Source: Stenotrophomonas maltophilia (lineage in GTDB: Bacteria; Pseudomonadota; Gammaproteobacteria; Xanthomonadales; Xanthomonadaceae). Taken from it: 64,000 bases of DNA. The DNA is taken from assembly GCF_006974125.1 (NCBI RefSeq), contig NZ_CP037858.1:2356001-2420000 (forward strand), given 5' to 3'. The first letter of the stretch is position 1, and every line of letters begins with the position of its first letter. Positions 52,055 through 61,459 of this stretch are shown piece by piece. A program made the translations under genes and the position numbers. Under the pieces are notes generated by a model. That model searched no databases and was not told the origin of the DNA. It worked only from the letters and a program-made list of their open reading frames with translations.

Positions 52055-52418
52055 GAATGTGTCCTCCAATGACGACGGATGTCCAAGACAATGGACAGCA
52101 CCCGCCAGTCCCCGGGCGGAGCGCATGAAAGAGACAGGCGCAGCAGGACGCGCTGGCATCCAGCAGGCGATTCGCCCACTGCCCAGACATGCGTGCACCT
52201 CAACAACCCCGCGCGGAGGATGCCACAAAGAATGAACGGCCACGCGTGCCGTTCGTAACCGTTCGTCGGACGCATCTGTGCATGGCCGATGGCTTCGGCA
52301 CATGGATCGATCTGAATGCATGTGCGCCGCTCAGGGCACACAAAAGATGACGCCGGCGCGCATCCTGCGGCCGGCGTCGGGTCCCCTCCCCGGGAACGCT
52401 TGAATCAGTGGGTGTGGA
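52055..52418. promoter_or_regulatory. Intergenic region upstream of the TPS operon
   Basis: This 364-bp gap holds the leader of the TpsB gene and, near its upper end, the terminator of the uspA-like gene (52349-52378). I see no gene and no clear -35/-10 pair. Its sequence (gaacggccacgcgtgccgtt near 52234) contains a weak palindrome. Confidence 0.35.
52349..52378 (-). terminator. Terminator of the universal-stress-protein gene
   Basis: Arms gacgccggc (52349-52357) and gccggcgtc (52370-52378) around a 12-base loop, then ATCTTTTG on the minus strand. It stands 41 bp after the uspA-like stop. Confidence 0.75.
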
Positions 52419-52865
52419 TCAGCGGATGACCAGCACCGGCAGGGTGCTGCGCGCCAGCACTTCCGCGGTCTGGCTGCCCAGCAGCACGCGGGTCACGCCA
52501 CGGCGGCCATGCGAGGTCATCACGATCAGGTCGCTGTTGCGCTCGCCCGCCGTCTCGATGATGCCATCGGCCGCATAGCGGTCCAGCACATGCACCGGAT
52601 TGGCGGTAATGCCCTGCTCGGCGGCCTTGGCCAGCGCGGGCTGAAGGACCTTCTGCGCGCCTTCCTCGCGGTCTGCCTTGTACTCCGGGCTGTTCATGTA
52701 GCCCACGCTCCAGCCCATGGCGTCGTACATGCCGACGGCCCACGGCTCGGAAACGGTCACGATATCAACCTCGGCATTGAGGTCCTTGGCCAGCTCCAGG
52801 CCCTTGGCCAGGCCCTTGTCGGCCAGCTCGGACCCGTCGGTGGCAATCAGGATGCGCTTGTACAT
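52419..52865 (-). CDS. Universal stress protein A family protein
   Basis: 148 residues from ATG 52865 (MYKRILIATDGSELADKGLAK). The ATP-binding signature HGRRGVTRVLLGSQTAEVL and the terminal LPVLVIR match the UspA fold. Dimeric cytoplasmic protein that binds ATP; the exact stress role is unknown. Confidence 0.92.
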   Translation of the reverse strand: MYKRILIATDGSELADKGLAKGLELAKDLNAEVDIVTVSEPWAVGMYDAMGWSVGYMNSPEYKADREEGAQKVLQPALAKAAEQGITANPVHVLDRYAADGIIETAGERNSDLIVMTSHGRRGVTRVLLGSQTAEVLARSTLPVLVIR

Positions 52866-53049
52866 GGTGGGGCTCCGTAGCGATCTGCCAGATGGGAACG
52901 ACACCATTGCACACCGGATGTGCAGGCCGCGCCTTGAGCAGGATCAATCCGGCGCCGCGCAGCGGGGTGTGCGCACCGTCGGCTTGCGTACCCGGACACT
53001 GCGGCGCATGCTCGGCGGGGGCGCACCGCCGCGCTCAAGGATGACCGAC

Positions 53050-53196
53050 ATGCAGGACAACAAACCGCCCGTCTGGAGTTCCCGGAAATCCATCCTGGTC
53101 GCCGTGATCGTCGCCTTGGCTGTGCTTTTCGGCGGCTACCAGGTCGGCAAGGACATGGCGCTGCGCGACAACGCGCGGCAGGCAGCCGGCCGATAA
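53050..53196 (+). CDS. Small single-pass membrane protein
   Basis: 48 residues (MQDNKPPVWSSRKSILVAVI), with one helix (SILVAVIVALAVLFGGYQVG). Start ATG 53050 was chosen because AAGGA lies 8 bp upstream; an ATG at 53041 is too close. No family recognised. Confidence 0.6.
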   Translation: MQDNKPPVWSSRKSILVAVIVALAVLFGGYQVGKDMALRDNARQAAGR

Positions 53197-53315
53197 CCTG
53201 CTCCTGTAGCCGAGCATGGCGATGCCGGTCGTCCTGACCGGCACCCTTCGGGCCATCGCAAGCGACGTTGGCAGCGGCTCCTGCCGCTACCTTCGGCTCC
53301 ACATCAGGCCTGCTC

Positions 53316-53870
53316 TCAGGCGATCTGCACCACGCGTGCGTTCTGGCACAGCGGATAACTGGCCACGAACCCGGCGATCGCATCGCGCATCGCCTCGAAC
53401 GATTCGCCATACATGTACAGCGCGGTTTCGGTCGGGCCCTGCCACCAGCTGCAGATCTCGCCCAGGCCGTCGATGTTCTCGGACAGCTGCTCGAACACGT
53501 GGTTGGAATCGCACTGCTCGTAGACTTCGTCCGGCAGGGTCAGGCCATCCAGGTAGATGCCCAGGCCCTCGGTGACGCCGAAGCTGCGGTCGGCCTCGCC
53601 CGCCCCCTGCAACTGCGAACCCTTCGGCGCACCCAGCTGTTCCAGCAGGTCGATCAGCTTCGGCACGCCGTCCGCATCGACCAGCGCCACTTCGATGTCG
53701 CCGTACTCGACTTCACCGAGGTCGGACATTGCAGTGCCACCACCGGTCAGCTCGCCCACCTGGGCCGCCTGCAACAGCGCGTCGAGCGGATCCTCGAACA
53801 GCTCGTGGCGATGCTCGGGCTGCAGCCGGGCGTTCAACTTCACGGTGACGTGCAGGGTCGGTTCGGTCAT
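53316..53870 (-). CDS. Hypothetical soluble protein
   Basis: 184 residues from ATG 53870 (MTEPTLHVTVKLNARLQPEH). Acidic, no signal peptide or helix. Visible stretches are HELFEDPLDALLQAAQVGEL and ESFEAMRDAIAGFVASYPLC. The codon use is like the neighbours. I do not recognise the family. Confidence 0.7.
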   Translation of the reverse strand: MTEPTLHVTVKLNARLQPEHRHELFEDPLDALLQAAQVGELTGGGTAMSDLGEVEYGDIEVALVDADGVPKLIDLLEQLGAPKGSQLQGAGEADRSFGVTEGLGIYLDGLTLPDEVYEQCDSNHVFEQLSENIDGLGEICSWWQGPTETALYMYGESFEAMRDAIAGFVASYPLCQNARVVQIA

Positions 53871-53902
53871 GGGGGCATTCCTGGAAGGTGTGGGGCCTAT
53901 TG

Positions 53903-53925
53903 TAGAGCCGAGCCCATGCTCGGCT
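53903..53925. repeat. Palindromic repeat unit
   Basis: tagagccgagcccatgctcg, then gct: an AGCCGAGC-like palindrome. The same core appears at 40803, 54664 and 54701. It lies in front of the 54018 lipoprotein gene. Confidence 0.7.
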
Positions 53926-54017
53926 GACGTTCCCCGTCCTGACCAAAGCCACTCCCGTTTCCTGCGGCCCACGCGATAATGCGCAGGGCAAGGACACCAT
54001 TCCAACAGGGGGAATAC

Positions 54018-54647
54018 ATGAAGTCGATCATTGGTCTTTCGTTGCTGCTGCTCCTCACCGGCTGCGGCATCCGCACCGAAGTCGTGCGCGTGAACGTGCC
54101 GGACATCCGGGTGAATCCGGAACAGGGCACAACGGTCGTGGTCGACCCTGTACGGGACAATCGTCCGTCAGACTTCCTTTCCCTTGTTCCCGCATCGGAT
54201 CGCGTCAGGAATGTTGGCGGAGAGGTCCGCAACGGCAATGGTTTCAACCTCGTCCTGGAATCGGGCACGACGTCCGACAAGGCCCGCGAGATCATCATCC
54301 AGGCACTGCGCAACATGGGTTATCGCACTGCCGACCAGTGCGATGCGCAATGCCTTCGTCTGGAGGCGTCAATGAACGAGTTCGTGGTCAGGGCACCCTT
54401 CAACTTCTGGCGTGCTGCCGGCTGGGCGCAGCAGATGGTCGCGGATCTGTCGGTCGAAGTGACGACCCACGACGGAGACCGGGCCCGTTCGTTCACCGCC
54501 AAGGGCCATGGCACCAATGTGTTCCAGGTGGTTTCGCCGCAAAACTGGGAGAAGGCGCTGGAACGTGCCGTCACTGATTTCACGGCGAACTTCAAACAGA
54601 ACATGTCCGCGCAGGACGCGGCGGCCGGCTCAAAGGCCCAGGACTGA
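54018..54647 (+). CDS. YajG-like lipoprotein
   Basis: 209 residues from ATG 54018; GGGGGA lies 4-5 bp upstream. Lipobox LLTGC (MKSIIGLSLLLLLTGCGIRT). The mature part has ESGTTSDKAREIIIQALRNMGY and FRAAG-like WRAAGWAQQMVADLSVEV, resembling YajG-type outer-membrane lipoproteins. Function unknown. Confidence 0.65.
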   Translation: MKSIIGLSLLLLLTGCGIRTEVVRVNVPDIRVNPEQGTTVVVDPVRDNRPSDFLSLVPASDRVRNVGGEVRNGNGFNLVLESGTTSDKAREIIIQALRNMGYRTADQCDAQCLRLEASMNEFVVRAPFNFWRAAGWAQQMVADLSVEVTTHDGDRARSFTAKGHGTNVFQVVSPQNWEKALERAVTDFTANFKQNMSAQDAAAGSKAQD

Positions 54648-54663
54648 GGCTCTGCCCTTCTGG

Positions 54664-54727
54664 TAGAACCGAGCCCATGCTCGGCTGCTTTTCCCGCCAG
54701 AAGCAGCCGAGCATGGGCTCGGCTCTA
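54664..54727. repeat. Repeat dimer forming a 27-bp hairpin between convergent genes
   Basis: Arms at 54664-54690 and 54701-54727 are complementary over 27 bases with one mismatch (a/g at the fifth base); the loop is ttcccgccag. Each arm is a copy of the 53903 repeat with gctt added. It lies between the convergent YajG-like and phosphatase-like genes and likely ends both transcripts. Confidence 0.8.
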
Positions 54728-54739
54728 CAACACCCACGC

Positions 54740-55078
54740 TCAGCGCAGGAACGGTGGCACCTTGCGCTTGAGCAGCTCGACCAGAACCGGGTCCATGTAG
54801 TCGTAGTCATCGGGGATATCCAGGCAGATCACCCGTTTGCCGTTCAACCATGCCTTGTAGCGGCTGGACAAGCGGTTGCGGTGCGCCTTCTCCATCACGA
54901 ACACCAGGTCCGCCCACTGCAGCAGCTCCGGGCTAAGCACTTCATCCGCGTCGGCCAGCAACCCGGCCGAGGCGGTTTCAATCCCCGGCCACTCGACGAA
55001 CACCTGCTCGGCCGTCGGGCTGCGCAGGCGGTTCTGGCTGCAGAGGAAGAGCACGTTCCGGGGAAGGCGCTGCGACAT
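54740..55078 (-). CDS. Low-molecular-weight protein-tyrosine-phosphatase-like protein
   Basis: 112 residues from ATG 55078. The P-loop VLFLCSQNRLRSPTAE has Cys-x5-Arg (C..R) near residue 13, and the acid loop DIPDDYDYMDP follows. It is shorter than typical LMW-PTP (about 150). The family is COG4551-like; catalytic activity is plausible but substrate unknown. Confidence 0.82.
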   Translation of the reverse strand: MSQRLPRNVLFLCSQNRLRSPTAEQVFVEWPGIETASAGLLADADEVLSPELLQWADLVFVMEKAHRNRLSSRYKAWLNGKRVICLDIPDDYDYMDPVLVELLKRKVPPFLR

Positions 55079-55301
55079 GAATCGTCAGGCTCCGGCGTCG
55101 TTGAACGACGTCGATCCTGCGGCCTTTACATGGATTTTGGAAGCTGCTAACTTCAATCATAGGCATTGCGAATGCCTCCCCGCTGCAAGGGAAAATTCGC
55201 CACAGTGTCACTCACTCTTGAAGACCCCCTTTTCGCCATATTGGCAAGCAGCGTGCCGACTCGACCAGTTCTTCTGGTAGGCGATCTCTTTGGAGTCTTG
55301 C

Positions 55302-55892
55302 ATGTTCTCTTTCAACGAAGTGATTGACGCGTTCAAGAGCGCTTCTGTTCTTGATTCCACCGTGGCTGAGATTGGTTATTGCCGGACACTGGACCGGAAA
55401 GCGGTCCTGCTCGGTTACCGGGATTATCATGACTTCCGTGCCAGCTTGGAGCACATGCCCAAAGACGAACTTGGGCCAGTGTCTCTCCGGCTCATGCGGA
55501 AGATCTGCGCTGCAAGGCTGCCTTTGGACAATTCACAGCCCTACTTCGAGCTGAAGGTGCTGCCGAACGGCATAGCCCACTACAGCCAGTGGGAGGGTTG
55601 GGACAAGTTCGGTCAGGAAGTTCGGGTACCGCGCCCCCTCGAGGGAGCCGCATCGGTAGAGGCAGTACGTAGATTGGGACGTTATCCCGTCTACGTCATC
55701 GAAGCCGAGCGGGAACTCATCGCATGGAGGGGCGTTTGGCAATCAACCGCGTATGTCCGATCGGATCTTGCGAGGAAGAACTTCCCAAAGATGTTCAATA
55801 AGCGGCACTTGATTGCCGATGACGTTCCAGTCGAACTGATTCGACTTGCAGCCGCCCGCTGCAATTTTGATAGCAACATTGCAATGGGGTGA
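55302..55892 (+). CDS. Hypothetical protein with atypical base use
   Basis: 196 residues from ATG 55302 (GGAG about 7 bp upstream; TTG 55290 is an alternative). It is AT-richer than neighbours, so it may be recent. Visible: LLGYRDYHDFRASLEHMPK near residue 40 and YVRSDLARKNFPKMFNKRH near 150. No domain recognised; no signal peptide. Confidence 0.65.
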   Translation: MFSFNEVIDAFKSASVLDSTVAEIGYCRTLDRKAVLLGYRDYHDFRASLEHMPKDELGPVSLRLMRKICAARLPLDNSQPYFELKVLPNGIAHYSQWEGWDKFGQEVRVPRPLEGAASVEAVRRLGRYPVYVIEAERELIAWRGVWQSTAYVRSDLARKNFPKMFNKRHLIADDVPVELIRLAAARCNFDSNIAMG

Positions 55893-55901
55893 CTATCGAC
55901 T

Positions 55902-55931
55902 CCAGCTTGCCTGCCGACGCAGGCAAGCTGG
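55902..55931. terminator. 13-bp perfect hairpin between convergent genes
   Basis: Arms ccagcttgcctgc (55902-55914) and gcaggcaagctgg (55919-55931), loop cgac. Lies after the 55302 gene and after uvrD in its minus-strand direction. A bidirectional terminator is likely. Confidence 0.75.
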
Positions 55932-55947
55932 ATCCTGCCATGCGATT

Positions 55948-58140
55948 TCAGATCACCGTCAGGTTGGCGTAGGCCATCACCAGCCACTTGCTGCCGGCGT
56001 CGGCGAACTCGACCTGCACGCGGGCATGGGCGCCGCTGCCTTCGTAGTCGGTCACCATGCCTTCGCCGAACTTGGGATGGGTGACCAGCGCGCCCAGCTT
56101 CAGCGGCGGTGCCTCGATGGAGGCATGGCCCATCACCCGGCTGCTGCCCAGCGATGCCGGCCGCGAGACCTGCACCTTCGGGCGCACTTCGTGCAGCAGC
56201 TCGCGCGGAATCTCGCGCAGGAAACGCGATGGCAGGCTGTAGTTGTCCTGGCCATGGATGCGGCGCGATTCGGCATAGCTCAGCACCAGCTTCTGGCGCG
56301 CGCGGGTGATGCCGACGTAGGCCAGGCGGCGCTCTTCTTCCAGCCGCCCGCTTTCCTCCAGCGAACGTGCGCTGGGGAACAGGCCTTCCTCCAGGCCGGC
56401 CAGGAACACCAGCGGGAATTCCAGGCCCTTGGCCGAGTGCAGGGTCATCAGCTGCACGCCGTCCTCGCCCGCCTGCGCCTGGCCCTCACCGGCCTCCAGC
56501 GCGGCGTAGGCCAGGAATGCGACCAGCTCGTCCATGTCCTCGCCCACTTCCTCGATGTCGTCGGCGCGGCGCACGAAGCGCGATGCCACCGAGACCAGTT
56601 CGTCGAGGTTGTCGGTACGCGATTCCGAATCCAGCGCGTTGCGGCTTTCCTTGCTCCAGTGCTCGCGCAGCTGCGAGCGCGCCAGCACATGGTCCACGCG
56701 CTCGGCCAGGGTCATGTGCAGGGTCTGCGCCTGCAGCTCGTTGACCAGCACCAGGAAGCCGGCCAGTGCATTGCGCGCACGTGCGGCCAGCGCGCTGCTC
56801 TGGGTGACCAGCATGGTCGCTTCCCACAGCGAGATGCCCTGCGCGCGTGCCTCGCGGCGCACTTCGTCCAGCGTGCGGTCGCCGATGCCACGGGTGGGCG
56901 TGTTGACCGCGCGCTCGAAGGCGGCGTCATCGTTGCGGTTGGACAGCAGGCGCAGGTAGGCCAGTGCGTCCTTGATTTCGGCACGCTCGAAGAAGCGCAT
57001 GCCACCGTACACGCGGTACGGCACCTGTTCGCTCAGCAGCGCTTCTTCCAGCGCGCGCGACTGCGCGTTGCTGCGGTAGAGCACGGCCACTTCGGTGTAG
57101 CTGCCGCCATCGCGCACCCACTGGCGAGCACGCTCGACGATGTAGCGCGCCTCGTCCATCTCGTTGTAGGCGGCGTACAGGTCGATCGGCTCGCCGTCGC
57201 CGCTGTCGGTCCACAGCTGCTTGCCGATGCGATCCGGGTTGTGCGCGATCACCGCATTGGCGGCGCCGAGGATGTTGGCGGTGGAGCGGTAGTTCTGCTC
57301 CAGGCGGATGGTCTGCGCGCCCGGGAAGTCGCGCAGGAAGCCCTGCACGTTCTCGACCTTGGCACCGCGCCAGCCGTAGATGGCCTGGTCATCGTCGCCA
57401 ACCACGAACACGTGGCCGGAATCGCCGGCCAGCACGCGCACGAAGGCGTACTGGATGGCATTGGTGTCCTGGAACTCGTCCACCAGGATTTCGCGGAAGC
57501 GCGCGCGGTAGTGCGCCAGCAGGGCCGGGTTGTCGCGCAGCAGTTCGTGCGCGCGCAGCAGCAGTTCGGCGAAGTCGACCAGGCCGGCGCGGTCGCAGCG
57601 CGCCTGGTATTCGATGTAGGCCTGGCGCATGGTTTCCAGCCACGCGTCGTGCGGTTCGGGCTGGATGTGCTGTGGGCGGCGGCCTTCGTCCTTCTGCGCG
57701 TTGATCCACCACGCGATCTGCTTGGCCGGGTATTTGCCGTCGTCCAGTTCCAGTGCCTGTACCACGCGCTTGACCAGCCGCAGTTGATCGTCCGAGTCCA
57801 TCACCTGGAAGCCTTCGGGCAGCTTCGCGTCCTGCCAGTGCAGGCGCAGCAGGCGGTTGGCCAGGCCGTGGAAGGTACCGATCCACATGCCACGGCTGCC
57901 ATTGGGCAACTGTGCGTCGATGCGGTGGCGCATTTCGCCGGCCGCCTTGTTTGTGAAGGTCACCGCGAAAATGCCGTGGGTCGGCACGCCATCGACTTCA
58001 TGCAGCCAGGCGATGCGGTGGGTGAGTACGCGGGTCTTGCCGGAACCGGCACCGGCCAGCACCAGGTGGTGGCCGGGGGGAGCGGAGACGGCTTCGCGCT
58101 GGGCCGGGTTCAGGCCATCAAGCAGGTGGGAGACATCCAT
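55948..58140 (-). CDS. uvrD: DNA helicase II
   Basis: 730 residues, near E. coli UvrD. Superfamily 1A motifs: LVLAGAGSGKTRVLTHRI (Walker A), ILVDEFQDTN (Walker B), VVGDDDQAIYGWRGA (III), LEQNYRST (IV), LMTLHSAKGLEF (V) and YVGITRARQKL (VI). Unwinds DNA 3'-5' in mismatch and excision repair. Start ATG 58140. Confidence 0.95.
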   Translation of the reverse strand: MDVSHLLDGLNPAQREAVSAPPGHHLVLAGAGSGKTRVLTHRIAWLHEVDGVPTHGIFAVTFTNKAAGEMRHRIDAQLPNGSRGMWIGTFHGLANRLLRLHWQDAKLPEGFQVMDSDDQLRLVKRVVQALELDDGKYPAKQIAWWINAQKDEGRRPQHIQPEPHDAWLETMRQAYIEYQARCDRAGLVDFAELLLRAHELLRDNPALLAHYRARFREILVDEFQDTNAIQYAFVRVLAGDSGHVFVVGDDDQAIYGWRGAKVENVQGFLRDFPGAQTIRLEQNYRSTANILGAANAVIAHNPDRIGKQLWTDSGDGEPIDLYAAYNEMDEARYIVERARQWVRDGGSYTEVAVLYRSNAQSRALEEALLSEQVPYRVYGGMRFFERAEIKDALAYLRLLSNRNDDAAFERAVNTPTRGIGDRTLDEVRREARAQGISLWEATMLVTQSSALAARARNALAGFLVLVNELQAQTLHMTLAERVDHVLARSQLREHWSKESRNALDSESRTDNLDELVSVASRFVRRADDIEEVGEDMDELVAFLAYAALEAGEGQAQAGEDGVQLMTLHSAKGLEFPLVFLAGLEEGLFPSARSLEESGRLEEERRLAYVGITRARQKLVLSYAESRRIHGQDNYSLPSRFLREIPRELLHEVRPKVQVSRPASLGSSRVMGHASIEAPPLKLGALVTHPKFGEGMVTDYEGSGAHARVQVEFADAGSKWLVMAYANLTVI

Positions 58141-58149
58141 GCCCCCATT

Positions 58150-59553
58150 TTACGGCATCGCCGTCGCGGCTCCTGCGACCACCTGGGTGGCCAGTGCGTG
58201 CGCCTGCTGACGCAGTTCAGGCACCGCCAGGCTTTCCCACAGGCTGCCGATGCGCAGGCTGCCAAGCACGCCCAGCCGTGCCTGCGGCTGGCCACCGGCG
58301 GCACACAGGCGATCGCCCGGCACCGAGCTGTCCAGGCCCAGCCCATGCGGGCCGGGGCGCGCCAGCCCATCGGCCTGCAGCTGCTGCAGCAACGGATTGC
58401 GCAGCGCACTGGCGCGGGTTTCGACGCCGGTGGCGTTGATCACGCCGCCGATCATCCACTGCTGTTCCTCGCCCGAGGCATCCCGGCCGGACAACTGCAC
58501 GGCATCGCCATCACGCCAGATGCGTTGCAGGCGGGCGCGGTGGACGCGCAGCTGGCCGCTGTCGATCAACGCCTGCAGCTGAACATCCACCTCTTCGGCG
58601 ATGCGGTGGCGATGCACATCCCAGTAGCGCACCGCATGGCGCAGGAAGCGGCGCTGGTCGGCCTCATCGAGGCTGCACCACAGCGCCTGCCCGTGCGGGC
58701 GGATGCGGTCCATCACGCCCTGCCACGGCAGGCCGTCGGCCTGCGCCTGGCGTGCGAACCCGCGCAACGCGCGCAGGCGCTGACGCAGGTTCATCGGCAG
58801 CAGCGTGGCCGGGTCGAACGTGGGTAGGCCCCCGTGTGCGTGCGGCAACGGCAGCAGGCCGTGGCGCGAGATCACATGCAGCGGGCCGGTGTGGCCGGCG
58901 GCAACCAGCGCCAGCACGGTGTCGGCCATGCTCAGGCCGGAGCCGACGATGGCCACGGCCTGTTCGCCGGCAAGGGTGCGCACACCGTCGTAGTCCCAGG
59001 CCTCGATCACGTCATCGGCGGGCAGCGCATCGGCGCCGGCCACCGGCAGCGGGCGCATGCTGTTGCCAGTGGCCAGCACCGCCTGCGCGGCGTGCAGCGT
59101 GTGGCCATCGCCGAGTGCCAGCTGGTAGCCGTGGTCGTCCGGCTGCAGGCCCAGCACCGGCTGTGCGATCACCTGCAGCTGCGCCGGGCTGGCGGCGGCG
59201 GCCTCCTGCAGGCGCTGCTGCAGATAAGCCGCAAAGTAGTGGCGGCACACGTAACGCTCGCCCAGCACCTCGCGCGCCTCGCCCGGGTAGGCGTCGGCGG
59301 CCATCAGGTAGTCGAGGAAATCGCCAGGCTGGTCGGCAAACGCACTCATCTTCGCCGCCGGCACGTTCAGCAGATGCTCCGGCCACGGCGTGGCATAGGC
59401 GATGCCCTGGGCCAGCTGCGAGGCCGGTTCGAAAATGGCCAGCGCCAGCGGCGCCTTCGCCTGGCGCAATACCTGGATCGCCACCAGCACCCCGGCCGCA
59501 CCACCACCGATGATTGCCAGGTCCAGTTCGCCATTACGCGGTGAATCAGTCAT
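58150..59553 (-). CDS. FAD/NAD(P)-binding protein (COG4529-like)
   Basis: 467 residues from ATG 59553. GxGxxG at LDLAIIGGGAAGVLVAIQ, then PWPEHLLNVPAAKMSAFADQ and AVAIVGSGLSMADTVLAL. It matches the FAD-NAD(P)-binding family found in aerobic bacteria; the substrate is unknown. Its stop is 9 bp past the uvrD start. Probable oxidoreductase. Confidence 0.82.
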   Translation of the reverse strand: MTDSPRNGELDLAIIGGGAAGVLVAIQVLRQAKAPLALAIFEPASQLAQGIAYATPWPEHLLNVPAAKMSAFADQPGDFLDYLMAADAYPGEAREVLGERYVCRHYFAAYLQQRLQEAAAASPAQLQVIAQPVLGLQPDDHGYQLALGDGHTLHAAQAVLATGNSMRPLPVAGADALPADDVIEAWDYDGVRTLAGEQAVAIVGSGLSMADTVLALVAAGHTGPLHVISRHGLLPLPHAHGGLPTFDPATLLPMNLRQRLRALRGFARQAQADGLPWQGVMDRIRPHGQALWCSLDEADQRRFLRHAVRYWDVHRHRIAEEVDVQLQALIDSGQLRVHRARLQRIWRDGDAVQLSGRDASGEEQQWMIGGVINATGVETRASALRNPLLQQLQADGLARPGPHGLGLDSSVPGDRLCAAGGQPQARLGVLGSLRIGSLWESLAVPELRQQAHALATQVVAGAATAMP

Positions 59554-59616
59554 GTGCCGATTGTAGGCCATCGGCGATGACAGGCCGGATTGCCGAAATG
59601 GGCGGCCGGCATTGCC

Positions 59617-61035
59617 TTACATCAACGCGTCGGCCAGCCGTGCGATGCCCTCGCGGCTGCGCCGCCACGTGGGGCGACTGCGCCACTGCTGCAGATCCAG
59701 CTGCCGCGACTCGCGCAGGTAGCCATCCTCGATCGCGCACAGCTGCTGCACCAGCGCGCGGTCGTAGCAGATCAGGCCGATTTCGGCATTCAGTGCGAAC
59801 GAGCGGATATCCATGTTGATCGAGCCGAGCACAGCGATGTCCTCATCCACGCTCATGTGCTTGGCGTGCAGGAACTGCGGCTCGTACAGCGCGATGCGCA
59901 CGCCACAGCGCAGCAGCTCGTCGTAGTAGGCCTCCTGTGCCCACGAGGTCAGCCGCTGGTTGTTGCTGGCCGACAGGATCAGCTGCACTTCCACGCCGGA
60001 CAACGCCGCGATGCGCAGCGCGCTGAGCGTGGCTTCGTCAGGCACGAAATACGGGGTGACCATCACCAGCCGGCGTCGTGCGAGGTGGATCAGCGCCGCC
60101 ACCGCGTCGCGCGCGTTGCTGTACGGGTAGGCCGGGCCGCTGGGCAGCAGCTGGGTGGCGATGTCGTCGCTGCACTCGGGCACATCGGCGATCACGTCCA
60201 GGCGCTGGCCGGTCTCCATGTACCAGTCGCTTGCGAACACCGCCTCCAGATGCGCCACCGCCGGGCCGCGCACGCGCGCCACCAGTTCGCGGTTCGGGTG
60301 GCCAGGCACGAACTGCGGGCCGGCCAGGTTCTGCGAACCGACATAGGCCACTTCGTTGTCGATCACCGCGATCTTTCGATGGTTGCGCAGGTCCATGCGC
60401 CCGCTGCGGCGCCAGCGCAGGCCGCCGGGCAGCATCGCGCGCACTTCGATGTCGCGTGCTTCCAGGCGCTTGCGGTAGGCGCGCAGGCCGCGCTTGGCAC
60501 CTACCGCGTCGAGCAGCACGCGGCACTGCACGCCGCGTGCGGCGGCGCGCTGCAAGGCCTCGACGATGGCCTCGCCGACCGCGTCGTCGAACATCAGGTA
60601 GTACAGCAGATGCACACGGTCTTCGGCTTGGTCGATGTCGGCGATCAGCGTATGCAGCGATTCGTCGTAATCGGTCAGCAGATCGACGGCGTTGCCGTGC
60701 ACCGGCATGAAGTCGCCCTGGCGCTGCACCAGCGGCACGATCTCGGCGCTGGCGGTGTCCGGCTGCGGCGTCCAGCGCAGGCGATGCTGCAGCGCCTGTT
60801 CCTCGCGGATGACCTGCGAGGCCTCGGCCTGGCGGCGGATACGCTCGCGCGACAGCCACGGGTGGCCGAACAGCAGGTACAGCGGCAGGCCCAGCAGCGG
60901 CACGAAGCCGACCAGCAGCAGCCAGCTGCGCGCGGCCCCCGGCGTGGTGCGGGTGGGAATCCAGCACAGCGCGACCAGCCGGATCAGCCAGTCGATCAGC
61001 AGCAGGTAGGAACCCAGCAACCACTCGAACAGCAT
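59617..61035 (-). CDS. cls: Cardiolipin synthase
   Basis: 472 residues from ATG 61035 (MLFEWLLGSYLLLIDWLIRL). Two N-terminal helices, then two phospholipase D HKD motifs: NHRKIAVIDNEVAYVGSQN and LHAKHMSVDEDIAVLGSIN. Condenses two phosphatidylglycerols to cardiolipin at the inner membrane. Alternative ATG at 61065 is possible. Confidence 0.9.
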   Translation of the reverse strand: MLFEWLLGSYLLLIDWLIRLVALCWIPTRTTPGAARSWLLLVGFVPLLGLPLYLLFGHPWLSRERIRRQAEASQVIREEQALQHRLRWTPQPDTASAEIVPLVQRQGDFMPVHGNAVDLLTDYDESLHTLIADIDQAEDRVHLLYYLMFDDAVGEAIVEALQRAAARGVQCRVLLDAVGAKRGLRAYRKRLEARDIEVRAMLPGGLRWRRSGRMDLRNHRKIAVIDNEVAYVGSQNLAGPQFVPGHPNRELVARVRGPAVAHLEAVFASDWYMETGQRLDVIADVPECSDDIATQLLPSGPAYPYSNARDAVAALIHLARRRLVMVTPYFVPDEATLSALRIAALSGVEVQLILSASNNQRLTSWAQEAYYDELLRCGVRIALYEPQFLHAKHMSVDEDIAVLGSINMDIRSFALNAEIGLICYDRALVQQLCAIEDGYLRESRQLDLQQWRSRPTWRRSREGIARLADALM

Positions 61036-61083
61036 CGTGTCGCCCGTCGGGAGGTGATGGGCCATTCTGCCCAGCGGGGTGTG

Positions 61084-61180
61084 TAGAGTCGAGCCGCGCT
61101 CGACTGCCTTGAACCAGCGTGTCGACCAAGGTCGATACGTACCGGGCGGACAGCGTGCCGACCAACGGTCGGCACCCACC
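61084..61180. repeat. Three SMAG-type palindromes
   Basis: tagagtcgagccgcgctcga (from 61084), then gtgtcgaccaaggtcgatac (from 61119), then gtgccgaccaacggtcggca (from 61155). The third is the same unit as at 1323. They lie between the cls start and the rpmG terminator. Confidence 0.8.
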
Positions 61181-61227
61181 ACGGCAATGGCGGAGCAGCC
61201 GGCAGCCGCCCTGGAATGCCGGGCATG

Positions 61228-61253
61228 AAAAAACCCGCCACAAGGGCGGGTTT
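61228..61253 (-). terminator. Rho-independent terminator of the rpmB-rpmG operon
   Basis: aaacccgcc (61231-61239) pairs with ggcgggttt (61245-61253), followed on the minus strand by TTTTTT. It lies 28 bp after the rpmG stop. Confidence 0.9.
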
Positions 61254-61281
61254 CTTCGCGGGGACCAGCAATCCTTGCGGA

Positions 61282-61446
61282 TTACTTGATCTTGCCTTCC
61301 TTGTACAGGACGTGCTTGCGCACGACCGGATCGTACTTCAGGAATTCCATCTTCCCCGGGGTGTTCTTCTTGTTCTTGTCGGTCGTGTAGAAGTGGCCGG
61401 TACCGGCCGAGGAAATCATACGGACCTTATCGCGCTTGCCTGCCAT
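61282..61446 (-). CDS. rpmG: 50S ribosomal protein L33
   Basis: 54 residues ([20 protein letters not shown], ending LYKEGKIK). Cysteine-free form of L33, typical of gammaproteobacteria. It follows rpmB by 13 bp. Confidence 0.96.
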   Translation of the reverse strand: MAGKRDKVRMISSAGTGHFYTTDKNKKNTPGKMEFLKYDPVVRKHVLYKEGKIK

Positions 61447-61459
61447 GATGCTTTACTCC

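Noticed and set aside
55846..58827. 993-aa plus-strand frame over uvrD
   Set aside because: The opposite strand encodes all helicase motifs of UvrD; the plus frame has no domain.
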